Shown one piece after another: positions 1 through 9,940 of a DNA stretch of 64,000 nt. The notes under the pieces are model-generated. The model saw nothing but the letters and a program-made list of their open reading frames with translations. It searched no databases and had not been told where the DNA came from. Position 1 is the first letter of the stretch. The number at the start of each line of letters is the position of its first letter. Origin of the DNA: Blastomyces gilchristii SLH14081 (Eukaryota > Ascomycota > Eurotiomycetes > Onygenales > Ajellomycetaceae); assembly GCF_000003855.2 (NCBI RefSeq), contig NW_003101681.1, positions 5,037,698 to 5,101,697 of the forward strand. The letters run 5' to 3'. The position numbers and the translations under genes were made by a program.

Positions 1-398
1 TATTTCTGATGAATTGTCCCCAGTTTCATCATCAGTCTCTATATCAGGTCATTAGCGTGGACAGCATTCAGGGAAGCTAATACGAACCTTCAGACAGTTC
101 TTCTGTTGCATTAATTCCTGATGGTTCCTGGGTTCCATTTTCTGATGGTAATCCACTGCCGATGAGAGGCATAGTTTCGATTAGAGTGTGGGAAGAAAGC
201 CCATTTTGAGGCCCATTCCGCAATAACTCAATGATCTTGTTCATTTGTTCTATCTCTATCTGTCAGATCTGATAAAGTCATCGCGACATATTATGAGTCG
301 GCTTTACCATCATATGCAACTTCACACTCAGTAAGATAACCAGAGTTATTCTCAGCAAGGCGACAAAGGGGCTAGTAAATTGCTTGTCCGAGAAGCTC
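1..398. other. Non-coding left edge
   Basis: I see no convincing coding sequence here. The stretch lies 3' of the minus-strand gene at 399-1025. The window edge prevents judging whether it contains another exon. Confidence 0.4.
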
Positions 399-1025
399 TT
401 AAAGAGTTGAAAGGTTACCATATGAAATCCTTCTAAACAAGGCTGGTTGGAAAGCAGCCACAGTCGTCAATCCACGGCGAGTTGGATATAATCTCTCATT
501 CACGACAATCTTCTCCCCTCGCTTTACACCCTCATATATAAATTTAGTGTCCTTAAACCCCTTATAGTGTAAAAATTGTTTAATTGTCCCATTGTGATCT
601 TCGGATGCAGAATTAAGATCGCGCATCAAATTGTCCACTTGTGCTGAACCAGTTTCATGTCTCTCCCAGGCTTCTTTCTCCAGCGCCAACGATCGTTCGG
701 CGAAGAAATGAAGATACTTTTCCTGTGATGTGGCCCTCTTTCCTTTTCTCATATCAGTAATCCGAGGGTCTTCGATGGTCCATGTCTGTCTCATCTGTTC
801 TGATGCTGGTTTGTCAAGATATGTAGTAATATTGTGAGAACATTCCAAAAGGCTGTCCAGAAAAGCAACAGAGGATGGACTTTGAACAGAAGCCAGTTGT
901 CTAGAAATTTGACCAATTGTCTTCTGTACACGAGCTCGCAGTTGAAGTAACCTCTCTGAAGAAGCAGACAACAATACCTCAAGAGCTGAAATGAGGGCCT
1001 GTTCCTCACTGCTTGAGCTTTCCAT
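399..1025 (-). CDS. Uncharacterised 208-residue protein
   Basis: This is a single open frame of 208 codons starting at an ATG (1023-1025) with no need for introns. I do not recognise the family. The N-terminal half is rich in Leu, Ala, Ser, Gln and Glu and has long stretches without proline, so it is probably alpha-helical. The middle is charged (a K/R/E-rich stretch, about residues 90-130). The C-terminal third contains several Gly, Lys and Tyr positions but no catalytic motif I can name. There is no signal peptide and no membrane segment. Its neighbours are a hairpin repeat and two decayed genes, so it sits in an accessory region and may be lineage-specific. A further 3' exon beyond the stop cannot be excluded. 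That it is a gene rests mainly on frame length and on plausible amino-acid composition. Confidence 0.5.
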   Translation of the reverse strand: MESSSSEEQALISALEVLLSASSERLLQLRARVQKTIGQISRQLASVQSPSSVAFLDSLLECSHNITTYLDKPASEQMRQTWTIEDPRITDMRKGKRATSQEKYLHFFAERSLALEKEAWERHETGSAQVDNLMRDLNSASEDHNGTIKQFLHYKGFKDTKFIYEGVKRGEKIVVNERLYPTRRGLTTVAAFQPALFRRISYGNLSTL

Positions 1026-2187
1026 TTTTCACAGTTTTATGATTGTTAACCGGTTCAGCGAGGGCGCTGAATTCGGATGGCTAATTCACACCCAAGACTA
1101 GCTCCTTGGCGCTAAATATTATTCATCAATGGCTTGCACAGCATTGCTAGCTACATAAGTCTTGGAGGATAACTGTACGGAGTAGGATAGTTGAAGGTTG
1201 TATTGATAGAGCTATCTACAAAGAGCTTAATATAGTGGATGGTCACGTGATCTAGGGAGATCGTCACAGGCAATAGCCGCAACGGCCGCAACGGCCAACA
1301 GCCGGGCGGGCACTATATTAAGCTCTTTGTAGAGGTCATACACTATGAACGCCACCAACATCGTATTACTACTATAATTCTTATCATCATCAGCTTACTG
1401 CGTACAAGCTCGTCTAATACTCGCTTATGCTAGCTCTCTTGGCTCGCACATTTGTTTTACTATAAATAGAACATATTCATCCGTGGTGGGACTCAATGAC
1501 ATGTGACTTGTTCAGCAATCCAATAGCGACCAAAAAGATCCTGGCGTTGTTAGGCGTCAACACCTTTTAAGCTGAAGCTGAAATGACACACATAAATTGC
1601 CTAAGTGCAGTCATGGAACATACGTTTCGTCATGATCTACTCATCTACACGTAAGTATAAAGGAATAAAAAATATATGTAAAATATCATCCAATATTCGA
1701 TCTCAATGTGAAACTTTGCAAAGAGCAATGAAGTGTTCAGAAGAAAGGTTCTCTGGACATAGAAAGCAAGGAAGGATGCATGCATGCCTAAAATTACCAA
1801 GGATAGTTTCTTAGCCAAGCCTTCTATTTCTTGTTGGATGATTGATATCAGAGATGCTAACTCCAATCAACAATTCCCAACCTGATTTGAAGAGAAGGAT
1901 TGTGTGTTGCCTGCATACAACATGCTAAAAGACATGGGTCACTTGGCCTATCTCTAATGGCAAAGAGCAAGCCGCTTCATTGCAAACGCTATCACTGTGT
2001 CACTATTATAAGTAGTTACTACCATATCACCCAAACATTTGATCATTGTCAAGGTCATATGCACTAGCAAACTTCCAACTAAGCTTGCCTATAACAACCT
2101 TCTATCCCCAGATCTCTACAGTAAGAAATGGCCCCTTAACCAGAGTGCAAGCATAAGTCTAATGAATTTGAACGCTATGGTACAGGT
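1026..2187. other. Intergenic, AT-rich, holds a hairpin repeat
   Basis: Apart from the inverted repeat at 1216-1332 and a short GC-rich tandem (unit about GCAACGGCC, near 1276-1300), I see no gene. Short open frames near 1605-1866 overlap on both strands and look like chance. Confidence 0.4.
1216..1332. repeat. Perfect 22-bp inverted repeat, MITE-like hairpin
   Basis: The 22 bases at 1216-1237 (beginning CTACAAAGAGC) are the exact reverse complement of the 22 bases at 1311-1332. A 73-bp GC-richer spacer separates them; it holds a CACGTG hexamer and a short GCAACGGCC tandem. This looks like a miniature element with terminal inverted repeats, or a solo hairpin. No clear target-site duplication is visible, so its class is open. 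Confidence 0.6.
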
Positions 2188-2695
2188 ATGAGCAATAAAA
2201 AGCGCCTATATATCTCCATTCATCACCGTGATGAAATGAGCCTTGAGGAGGGAATACGCGGAACGCACGGAGCATATCATTGGGGAGTTTTGTTAGCACC
2301 TAAGAAGTCCAACGGCCACGATAATACAGCATTCGGTTAGATAGTGAAACTAGGCGAGATCTAAACCCGGAAAATGATTGGTTCTTCAGAGTAAGAATAA
2401 TGTGAATCCGTTGGATAGCGGGCGGTTAATCGGACGGGTAATGATCGGGAAAGTCCCTCCACAAATGACAGACAATGACCTTGAAAACATCTTTAAGGGT
2501 ATTGCTCTGCCGGATAAGGAAACAGGAGAAAGGTGTCACCATTGAGTTTGAAGAGCCATATCCACTCTACAAAATGCATCGTTGATACCAAGCTTTGACG
2601 TCGAAAAATTCAAAATCTGGATATTGGATTGTGTCAAGCAATGCCTGGCCAACACTGATCCAAGAAATATCTGCGTTTATAAAGAGACAATCTAG
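2188..2695 (+). pseudogene. Relic of a fungal DUF6914-like protein
   Basis: From an ATG at 2188 the frame reads 50 codons and includes the stretch GAYHWGVLLAPKK. That resembles the start of a family of small uncharacterised fungal proteins (I believe DUF6914), in which a YHWALL-type motif follows a short N-terminal strand. A TAG at 2338-2340 ends the frame. Similarity continues in other frames: NPENDWFFR, then SGRLIGRVMIGKVPPQ around 2418-2460. The region corresponding to the family's Cys-x-x-Trp-Val segment reads HH-stop-V-stop-RAI, with TGA twice where Trp is expected. The tail ISTLQNASLIPSFDVEKF is intact and the last stop is at 2693-2695. At least two frameshifts and three stops mean it is not functional. 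The family name is from memory; that the region is a relic is directly visible. Confidence 0.6.
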
Positions 2696-2730
2696 TGGCA
2701 TACAAGATTTCCTGGTTCATTGTAAAGTTC

Positions 2731-3483
2731 TCAAAGATGGTGTTCTGCCTCAAGCTCATCTGCATATGATATAGGAAGCTTATCTTTGATGCGCTCAGGC
2801 CATTCCAGCACCTTAAATGAAGTATAATACATCTTTGTTAGCTCCCAATACTCTGGGTACCAGCCTGAAAGTGCTCAGTCAACAACTCCCACAATTCTAC
2901 CATCACAAATGATGATATTCCGCGGAGCTAAGTCTGCATGTGTGAAGAAAGTCTGATAATTATTGCTATGACAAGATGCAATATTTTCCCCAAAAATTGT
3001 AGCTGTGTTTTCTAACAGAACACCACCTCGTAGAAAAGTGTGGAAGCTAGAATGTGACTGAAATGGGCCAACTGGTCGGCCCCCAATCCGGTAATCAAGG
3101 ATAGCATCACCTTGGGCCGATGTAACTACTCCTTCTTTTGGGGGAGTAAGTGTTCGAAGCTGAGTCAAGATAGCTATCATATCATTGACAATATTTTCCT
3201 TTTCCTTAGGTTCTAGGCGGCCGCGCATCCATAGAGTTTGAAGGTTTGTACCTGGAATGCGCTCCATTATTATATATATGCCCCCGGGTCCATTGTATGT
3301 ATAGTGAATTCGAGGAACTGGAATTGTAGTGTGTCCTGAGATATAACAAAGCGCTTCAACCTCTGGCAGATTGCACGGCCCTTTGATAACATATTTCTGG
3401 CCAACTTTAACAACAGATGGACCTAGGGATCCAAAGGTTGACCGGGAGATTCTAAATAGAGTGTAAAGAATGATGCTTTTCAA
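2731..3483 (-). pseudogene. APH/choline-kinase-like phosphotransferase relic
   Basis: The frame encodes a C-terminal portion of an aminoglycoside-phosphotransferase-fold small-molecule kinase (APH family). Visible landmarks are KYVIKGP (the ATP-binding lysine region), IYIIMERIPG (hinge) and the catalytic loop HADLAPRNIII with its Asp and Asn. The metal-binding segment then reads GRIVGVVD-stop-ALSGWYPEYWE: a TGA at 2875-2877 stands where this family has tryptophan. Translation continues cleanly for 47 more codons to a TGA at 2731-2733, so one nonsense change separates it from a normal C-terminus. There is no in-frame ATG back to the preceding stop near 3567, so the N-terminus is missing or lies in an upstream exon. 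Read-through cannot be excluded, but a relic is simpler. It converges with the relic at 2188-2695. Confidence 0.7.
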
Positions 3484-4521
3484 GTCTAGTTTGGCATCAG
3501 CATTGGTTTCATTGTGTGATAAGGGTTCTGGGTGGGCAAACCTTGTAGTACCATCATTTAAAGCTTTGAGGGATCAATAAACGGAATAAACAGGTGATGA
3601 TATATATGAAAGGCAGGTTTAATAAACCAGTGTTCTCTGAGATTTCCGTCGTGAAATAAAAAGGGATTTATACAGAGATTTACGTGGATAAGATTAATCT
3701 CCTGCCAAGGCTGCACTCCACATAGTTATGCACGGCGCTACACAAAACTCAACCCAGCCCAAAGCGAAGTGATAAGGCTTAGGGCTGGTGTGGAATGCGG
3801 AATTACAGTGGGGAGCTTATTAGAAATTAGGGGAGAGGAAGCTTAGCTGTTAACAGCTTAATTAGAAACTGGGGGGCCTAAACAAGGTAGCGGAGCGGAG
3901 CCTATCCTCACCGCCAGACGGACGGAGCTGTTTAAAAAAAGAAAAAAAAGAAAAAAACCTGTTCATTGGTTTATTTGAGTTTTTCACCCAGGTGAAGAAA
4001 CTTTCTTTTTTTCTAATTCACAATTATTAAATATTATTACATTCTTTCTCTGTATTATTTTCTTCCCCTGTGTGTGTATTTCTTCTGTGCCTCTTTTGCC
4101 TCCTTTGACAAGATAAGGTATCTCTCTGTATTGTATTCTGTTTGGACTTTATCCCTTGGTTTTGATTGAGAAAGAGAGACAGAAAGAAAAGGTTTGTATT
4201 AATTTATTAATGTTACCTATCAACCACCATCGTCAACTTGCGACAGGAAAGCATCCCAATCCCAATCTCAATCCCCATAAAAACACCAGCACCAGCACCA
4301 ACACCAGCATCTATCCTCACGACCCTCATCAATTGCTTGTCCTCCTCCAGAATATGCAACCCCCCCCCCCCCGGGTCTCTCTCCCTTACTCATTCCCAAA
4401 CACAATACCGCCACCCTACCATACATAACCTCCGCCGCAGTCCACCAGATCAAATTGACCCGCTAACCCCCCCAAAAGCCTCATCTAGGCAAATAAAAAG
4501 AGTTTAGCATTACCCTTCGCA
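3484..4521. other. Intergenic; 5' region of the NAP-family gene
   Basis: The first part is AT-rich with no gene visible. From about 3930 on it holds poly-A/T patches, then a CT-rich stretch, a CACCAG trinucleotide-like run near 4285-4310 and a run of C at about 4360-4373. This is typical of a filamentous-fungus promoter and leader. Short frames here have low-complexity translations and were not called. Confidence 0.4.
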
Positions 4522-6010
4522 ATGGCCTCCGACGACGGCCAGGTTCCGCTCCTCGAGCGCGCGGAAATGCCCGACACCACCCCTACAATCCCCAAGGAAA
4601 CGGCGCGCGAAATCGCCCTGCTGGAGCGCGAGTTTGTGGAGGCGGAGGTTCAGGCGTGTACGTATAACATCTATCTACCTCATTTCGCGTATCGCCGTAT
4701 CGCTAGGGAAAACATCATATATTAGTTATCGGCGTGCACGCATCAACATCTAAGAGCTGTATAATAATAATAATAATAATCATAATAATAATCATAATCT
4801 AATAACAAATAAATAAACCCCAAAAAAAAACACAGTCCGCGCCTCCATCCCACTCCTCCGCCCCCTCTACACCCGGCGCAATGCCCTCATAGCCAGCAAG
4901 CTCGCCGACGCCGACTTCTGGCCCCGTGTCTTTGCCTCCGAAATCGAAGCCTACCTCCTCCCCTCCGACGAAATGATCATCAGAGAGTGTCTGAAGAACT
5001 TCACCGTCGAGCGCGTCAGCGTCAACGAGGCCGGCGACGCCGGCGATCCCCGCGACGTCCGCTTCACCTTCGAGTTCGACACGAGCCCGGAGCGCAACGT
5101 GTGGTTCGGCGGCGATGGGAAGCTCGTCAAGGAGTTTTATTGGCGGAAGAGTATTGGAGTTTCGGAGAAGAGTGGGCGCAGGAAGGTGTGGGAGGGCCTT
5201 GTGTCGCAGCCTGTGCGGATCCCGTGGAGGAAGGCGGAGGGTGGATCCTACGAAGGGATTGTTGGATGCGGCGTGTAACCTTGCGGAGGCAGAGGCCAAG
5301 GTCGCTGCGGGGAAAAAGATTACGCCGGAGCAACGGTTGGATTTACCCGAGTATGAGAAGTTGGTGACGGAGGTGGCCAAGGTGGAGGCTCAGGCGGGTT
5401 TGCGTGCTGAGCGTGCTGAGCGTGCGGCGGATGGAGATGACGATGAGGATGAGGATGAGGATGAGGATGATCATGAGGATGGGGGTCCTGCTGATGTGAG
5501 CTTCTTTGCGTGGTTTGGGTATCGTGGACGGGATATCTCGGCTGAGGAGTCGGAGGAGGCCATGAAGGCTGATGAGGAATATTGGGGGAAGATCGCCCGG
5601 GGAGAGAAGGTTGAGGGTGACGAGGAGAAGGAGGGTGAGGGTGATGCTGCGTCAGGCGATGAATTCGAGGAGGATGAAGATGCTGACGACGACGACGAGG
5701 ATGGGCTTATGGATGCTGAGATCTACCCCGAGGGTCATGAGCTTGCCATGTCGCTTTGTGACGAAGTCTGGGACAATGCGCTTAAGTATTACGGTATGTC
5801 TCAATTTGGATCGTTATTTCTTTTCTTCTATTTTGCTTCTCCGTTTTCTTGCTTATCTTTCCTGCTAACCGTTGCTTCTTGTGTGCAGTACAATCGCTCC
5901 AGGCGCCAGAGTTCGGTTCCGATATTGATTTCGACATGGACGGGATGGAAGACGACGACGATGATGATGAAGAGGAAACTGACAGACCTCGCAAGAAGGC
6001 CAAGACTTGA
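4522..6010 (+). CDS. NAP/SET-family histone chaperone (apparent +1 frame change)
   Basis: Three exons fit: 4522-4657, 4836 to 5793, and 5889-6010. The first donor is GTACGT and the second GTATGT. The protein has the nucleosome-assembly-protein layout: an N-terminal helical segment (ETAREIALLEREFVEAEVQ), an entry helix (FRASIPLLRPLYTRRN), a core with DADFWPRVF and VRFTFEFDTSPERNVWF, a GLLDAA helix, and very acidic Asp/Glu runs at the C-terminus. The final exon ends with a basic PRKKART tail after an acidic stretch. Such proteins bind histones H3-H4/H2A-H2B in the nucleus; SET/Vps75-type is the closer match. The frame up to RIPWRKAE (about 5245) and the frame from VDPTKGLLDAA (about 5250) are offset by one base, inside a G-rich run. 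No intron can explain this, so it is an assembly indel or a real frameshift. The 3' end faces the next gene 201 bp away. Confidence 0.8.
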
Positions 6011-6211
6011 GCTCCTTTTTCCCCCTTTCGTTTCGCCCTTGTATCTTTTCTCTGTTGAACGAAAATGGTTTTGATGGGATGGTTTTGAGTTTTGCGTGGA
6101 AATTCATATTTTCGTTTCGTCTTTTTTTGTCTTTCGTTTTTGTTGAACAATGTATACCAAAGGAAGGGAGAGAAAAGAATCCCCATCTAACCCTCCGTTT
6201 CGAATTTGTAG

Positions 6212-7171
6212 TTATAGCACAATAACCAGAATTAATAGCAGTATCAACACCATAATTAACACCGCTATACAACAGCTCGACGCCGTATCTACCCAAACAC
6301 GAAGAGTAAGAGTTAGCGAAGGATCTCTCCCATATTCTCATGCAAAAAGGTACCAAGCGGATAACGAATTCCATACCTTCATTCCGCCGTATAATCTTCC
6401 CCACCCGCCTAACCCCACTCTGCAATTTGCCCCCAACCCGCTCCGCCAACGTGTCCACCTCCTTCAGCATCTCCACCTGCTCCTCCAGCTCCCGCCCCAT
6501 ATCATCCGCCTGCTGCCGCAGCGTGCCCACCGTCTGAAACACCCCATCAAGTTGTTGGTCCTGCTCCGCCATCAGCTCCTGCTGCCGCTGCTCCTCGAAT
6601 TCAGCATAGTAGTCTTCCCGCTCGCCGTCGTCGCCGAGCAGGTGATCATCATGGAGCTCGAAGTGGGAGGGGCTGGGCAGCGATCCTCCGCCGATCCCGG
6701 TTCCAGTGCCAGTGCCGGCATGTGTGCCTCTGAGAGCTGTAGTGCTGGCGGTAACCGTCCGCTCAAGCTCCGTGCGCATACCCTCGATCTCCCTCCCGAC
6801 ATCCTCGACCAACTGGCGCCGGCGGCCGACTTCCTCTAGCTCTAGGCCATAGCGGTATGGATCCTTCTCGACGACGCGCACGCTTTCGACTAGGTCTTCT
6901 AGATCTGCAGAGAGTTGGCGGAGGGTTGTTTCGAGCTCTGCGCGTGCTTGTTGGAGTTCGGGGGACGACGGCGATGTAGCTAGGGAGCGGATGCGGAGAT
7001 AGGAGGAGAAGAGGGGGCGAATGTCGTTGAGGGCGGAGAGGACGTCCCTGTTGGTTTTGGGGGGATAGTATCAGTAGGTGACTGCTGGGATGATGGGGAA
7101 AGCGGGAGAAGGGGCAATAGAACGTACGCTTGGACTTGGAGGAAGGGGTCTGTTTCTGTTGAGGACGCCAT
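6212..7171 (-). CDS. TLG1: Tlg1-like Qc-SNARE (syntaxin 6/10 type)
   Basis: Exons 7128-7171, 6377-7047 and 6212-6288 give 263 residues. The N-terminus (DPFLQVQADVLSALNDIRPLF) matches the syntaxin-6 N-terminal helical bundle. The SNARE motif lies at roughly residues 160-225 and has the zero-layer glutamine in MGRELEEQVEML. The last exon supplies a short Cys-containing juxtamembrane stretch and a single hydrophobic anchor, and ends right after it, as expected for a tail-anchored SNARE. That exon is missed if the middle frame is read through: the intron 6289-6376 has GTATGG and TAG borders. In yeast Tlg1 works in fusion of endosome-derived vesicles with the trans-Golgi. The Gly/Thr-rich linker between the bundle and the SNARE motif is longer than in yeast. 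The gene is divergent from the methyltransferase at 7548. Confidence 0.85.
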
Positions 7172-7547
7172 AGGGGTGTGTGTGTATAGGTGTGTAAATG
7201 TTGTAAATGTCTAATGATGGATGCGACGTGGATGGATGTTGGTTTGTCTCATCGTCCATTTCATTGTTGCAGGCGGCGGTAGAGATCAGGCTTGGCGCCA
7301 AGCCCGGCGGTCAAGTGCGGAGTTTCAAAATTCTACTTCCGCCAATTGACTTTGTATTCTTTCTGCTGCTGCCCTGACATTATTCATTTAATTTTTCTTT
7401 CTCTTGATACACAATTGTGTAGCTGTCTATGGCTTCCTTCTTTTGTACAATCCTTCATGTATCTAATTGCTAGATGACTAAAGCCTCCCTCCAATTGAGG
7501 AAGGCCCACAATCCCGCGCCCTACTACCCCTTGTTCCCCTCTTAACT
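7172..7547. promoter_or_regulatory. Shared divergent promoter region
   Basis: These 376 bases separate the ATG of the Tlg1-like gene (minus) from that of the methyltransferase gene (plus). They must hold both promoters. I see CCAAT-type pentamers (for example near 7335) but no motif that assigns a regulator. Confidence 0.4.
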
Positions 7548-9536
7548 ATGCGCCCCGAAAACCCCCTCCCCCTCTCCCCCTGCTGGCCGGACACCGACAC
7601 CTACATATCCTCCCTTCTCACCTTCGCAACAACCTCTACCATATTCCGCAATTTATGTGGAGGCGTACATATCCTCGATTTCCTCACGCGCGTTCCAGAT
7701 CTCTACACAACCGTCCTGCCCCAGGACTGGAGGGATTTCTTCGCGCACCATGATATCGGGGTTATCTTAGACTTGCTCTTGAGAGATGACATAACACCTC
7801 TTTTGCAGGATTTTACATCTCGGAATGAGCGGAGTGAAGACGAGGTTGGCGGCGGCTGGAGAAAAGGACCCGTTCGTCCCCCGGAGAGTCTGCTGCGATA
7901 TATCCATGATATACGCCGCCATTGCCTCCAGCGCGAATTCACGCCGTTACCTATGCCAGCACCCGACAAAAATAAAAGTTACAATAGCAATAATGACAAT
8001 ATCACTAATAATAATGATAATGATAGTAATTTCAACACCATCCCCCGCCACATCGCCGTCGGCATGAAACCTAAAAAGGCGCACGAAGTCGCCCATTTCG
8101 CGCGCTACGTCGACGCACTATCCGACCACATCGAGCAGCAAACAGGCGGGGCTGAGCGCATCTCGCACATTGTCGATTTTGGCTCTGGGCAGAATTACCT
8201 TGGTAGGACGCTGGCGAGCCCTTTATATAACCGGCACATTATTGCTATTGAGCGCAAGCAGATTAATATTAGTGGCGCGATGGGGAAGGATGTGCTTGCG
8301 AAGTTTCAGAAGTCGAAGAAGGACAAAAAGAAAGTCAATGGCGATGTTGAAGTTGGGACGGAGTCTGATTCCGCGGTGTCGACGCCGCGGAGTGGGGAGC
8401 TGGCTCATGTTCAGGGTTGGAATGAGGATGGGTTTGATCCTGATACGGATGGATGTGCTACCTGCTATACTAAGCGGACTGCCCTTGACAAGGGGGCGGA
8501 GGAGGAAGACGGTTCCAAGGGGTCTATGGATTATATCGAACATGATATCCAAGACGGCTATCTCGAACCCCTAATCAGACACGTTGTGGAACCATCACCC
8601 CCTGCCTCAGCTCCAAACGATCAAAAGCCACAGGTGGAATGTACATGCACATATTCAAATTCGCTACCCGGCTCCAAAAATTATACCAACCCAGCCCGTG
8701 TGATGGTCATCTCCCTTCACTCCTGCGGCAACCTCGTTCACCACGGCATCCGGTCTCTCCTGCTCAATCCCTCCGTCACGGCCATCGCCATGATCGGCTG
8801 CTGCTACAACCTCATGACCGAACGCCTGGGCCCCGTAACCTACAAACTTCCCCTCCTCCGCTCTTTTCACCCGCGGCTCGAAACCACCTCCAAAGCCTAC
8901 GACCCTCACGGCTTCCCCATGAGCAAGAAGCTGGAAACGTATCCGCACGAGGGCGGTAGTGGCATCAAGCTGAACATCACCGCGCGCATGATGGCTGTCC
9001 AGGCACCGTATAACTGGGGCCCGGAGGACAGCGAGAGTTTCTTCACGAGGCATTTTTTCCGCGCGCTGCTGCAACGGGTTCTGGTTGATTATGGCGTTGT
9101 TCCTGTTCCTGGAGTGGGTGTTCCAATTGGCGATGCACCCACGAAAGACGGGGTGAAGGGGGAGGTCCGCGGGACGCCGTTGATTGTCGGGTCAATGCGA
9201 AAGGCCGCGTTCGTCTCGTTTGCGGCGTATGCGCGAGCAGCTTTTGCCAAGTTATCGCGGGATGCGCATTATGGCCAGGCTATTCGGGAGAAGGTGTGGG
9301 GGCTGCCTGAGGAGGTGTTTGGGGAGTACGAGAAGCGGTATGTAGTCCATCGGAAGAATCTGAGCATCGTATGGAGTCTTATGGCGTTTAGTGCTGGGGT
9401 TGTGGAGTCCATGATTGTGGTGGATCGGTGGTTGTTTCTGCGTGAGCAAGCTGGAGTCAAGGAGGCGTGGGTAGAGGCGGTATTTGAGTATCAGCAAAGC
9501 CCGAGAAACTTGGTTGTTGTTGGGGTTAAAGGGTGA
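7548..9536 (+). CDS. METTL25-like methyltransferase-domain protein
   Basis: A single 662-codon exon. The SAM-binding motif I is IVDFGSGQNYLGR at about residues 206-218, followed by IAIERK (motif II acidic residue). Further on are SLHSCGNLVHHGIRSLL (about residue 387) and MIGCCYNLMTE (about residue 413). The order Asp-Phe-Gly-x-Gly, His-x-Cys-Gly and Gly-Cys-Cys-Tyr is the signature of the METTL25/RRNAD1-like family. The vertebrate protein acts as a protein methyltransferase; the substrate of fungal members is not something I can assign. A low-complexity Asn/Asp/Lys insert (about residues 143-165) and an acidic/basic insert between motifs II and III are fungal-style loops. No signal peptide or anchor is seen. 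It is probably soluble. Confidence 0.8.
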   Translation: MRPENPLPLSPCWPDTDTYISSLLTFATTSTIFRNLCGGVHILDFLTRVPDLYTTVLPQDWRDFFAHHDIGVILDLLLRDDITPLLQDFTSRNERSEDEVGGGWRKGPVRPPESLLRYIHDIRRHCLQREFTPLPMPAPDKNKSYNSNNDNITNNNDNDSNFNTIPRHIAVGMKPKKAHEVAHFARYVDALSDHIEQQTGGAERISHIVDFGSGQNYLGRTLASPLYNRHIIAIERKQINISGAMGKDVLAKFQKSKKDKKKVNGDVEVGTESDSAVSTPRSGELAHVQGWNEDGFDPDTDGCATCYTKRTALDKGAEEEDGSKGSMDYIEHDIQDGYLEPLIRHVVEPSPPASAPNDQKPQVECTCTYSNSLPGSKNYTNPARVMVISLHSCGNLVHHGIRSLLLNPSVTAIAMIGCCYNLMTERLGPVTYKLPLLRSFHPRLETTSKAYDPHGFPMSKKLETYPHEGGSGIKLNITARMMAVQAPYNWGPEDSESFFTRHFFRALLQRVLVDYGVVPVPGVGVPIGDAPTKDGVKGEVRGTPLIVGSMRKAAFVSFAAYARAAFAKLSRDAHYGQAIREKVWGLPEEVFGEYEKRYVVHRKNLSIVWSLMAFSAGVVESMIVVDRWLFLREQAGVKEAWVEAVFEYQQSPRNLVVVGVKG

Positions 9537-9940
9537 TTGTGATATATTTATTAATCTCCTTTTGCTAGGAGACTATGTTACAGTTGTCTATCGACTATCG
9601 GGAGTTTGGCTGTCGAGTTGTACTGTGGATATATTACACTCTCCTCCCACGTCCAAGTCCAACCCAGGCCCAAGGTGATGGCCATGGCGATCACGCTGAG
9701 GCCAGCCTGCCTCTCATCCTCCTGTTTATTTACCCTACAAAAGTATTATCTCTCACCCCAATTACCACTTCTGGCTTCTAAGTGGTTGAGAGGAAATTCG
9801 CCTAAATGCACTGGGTGTGAGCAGCGTCAATTCATCTGCTAGCAGAGCTCCGTGCATGGGACCAGGACCAAAGTATGTGGTAGGCTCATTATCAACTTGA
9901 TTGATCCCAAGGATATAATACCGAGACTACTATCTAGTCC
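9537..9940. other. 3' flank, no gene seen
   Basis: This is the downstream region of the methyltransferase gene up to the edge of the fold-back element. Three overlapping short frames have no recognisable content. Confidence 0.4.

Noticed and set aside
2875..2877. Use of a genetic code with UGA as tryptophan (for example mitochondrial DNA inserted in the nucleus)
   Set aside because: The gene families involved are not mitochondrial, neighbouring intact genes use TGA as stop, and the adjacent relic also has frameshifts and a TAG.
4799..5380. 193-codon antisense frame over the NAP-family gene
   Set aside because: It lies opposite the acidic, GC-rich coding exon, whose protein is recognisable; the antisense frame has no family features.
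5865..6376. Read-through extension of the SNARE middle exon
   Set aside because: It would replace the membrane anchor with unrelated sequence; splicing at 6289-6376 gives the expected tail anchor.
6150..6839. 229-codon plus-strand frame
   Set aside because: It is antisense to the Tlg1-like gene, whose exons splice into a complete SNARE.
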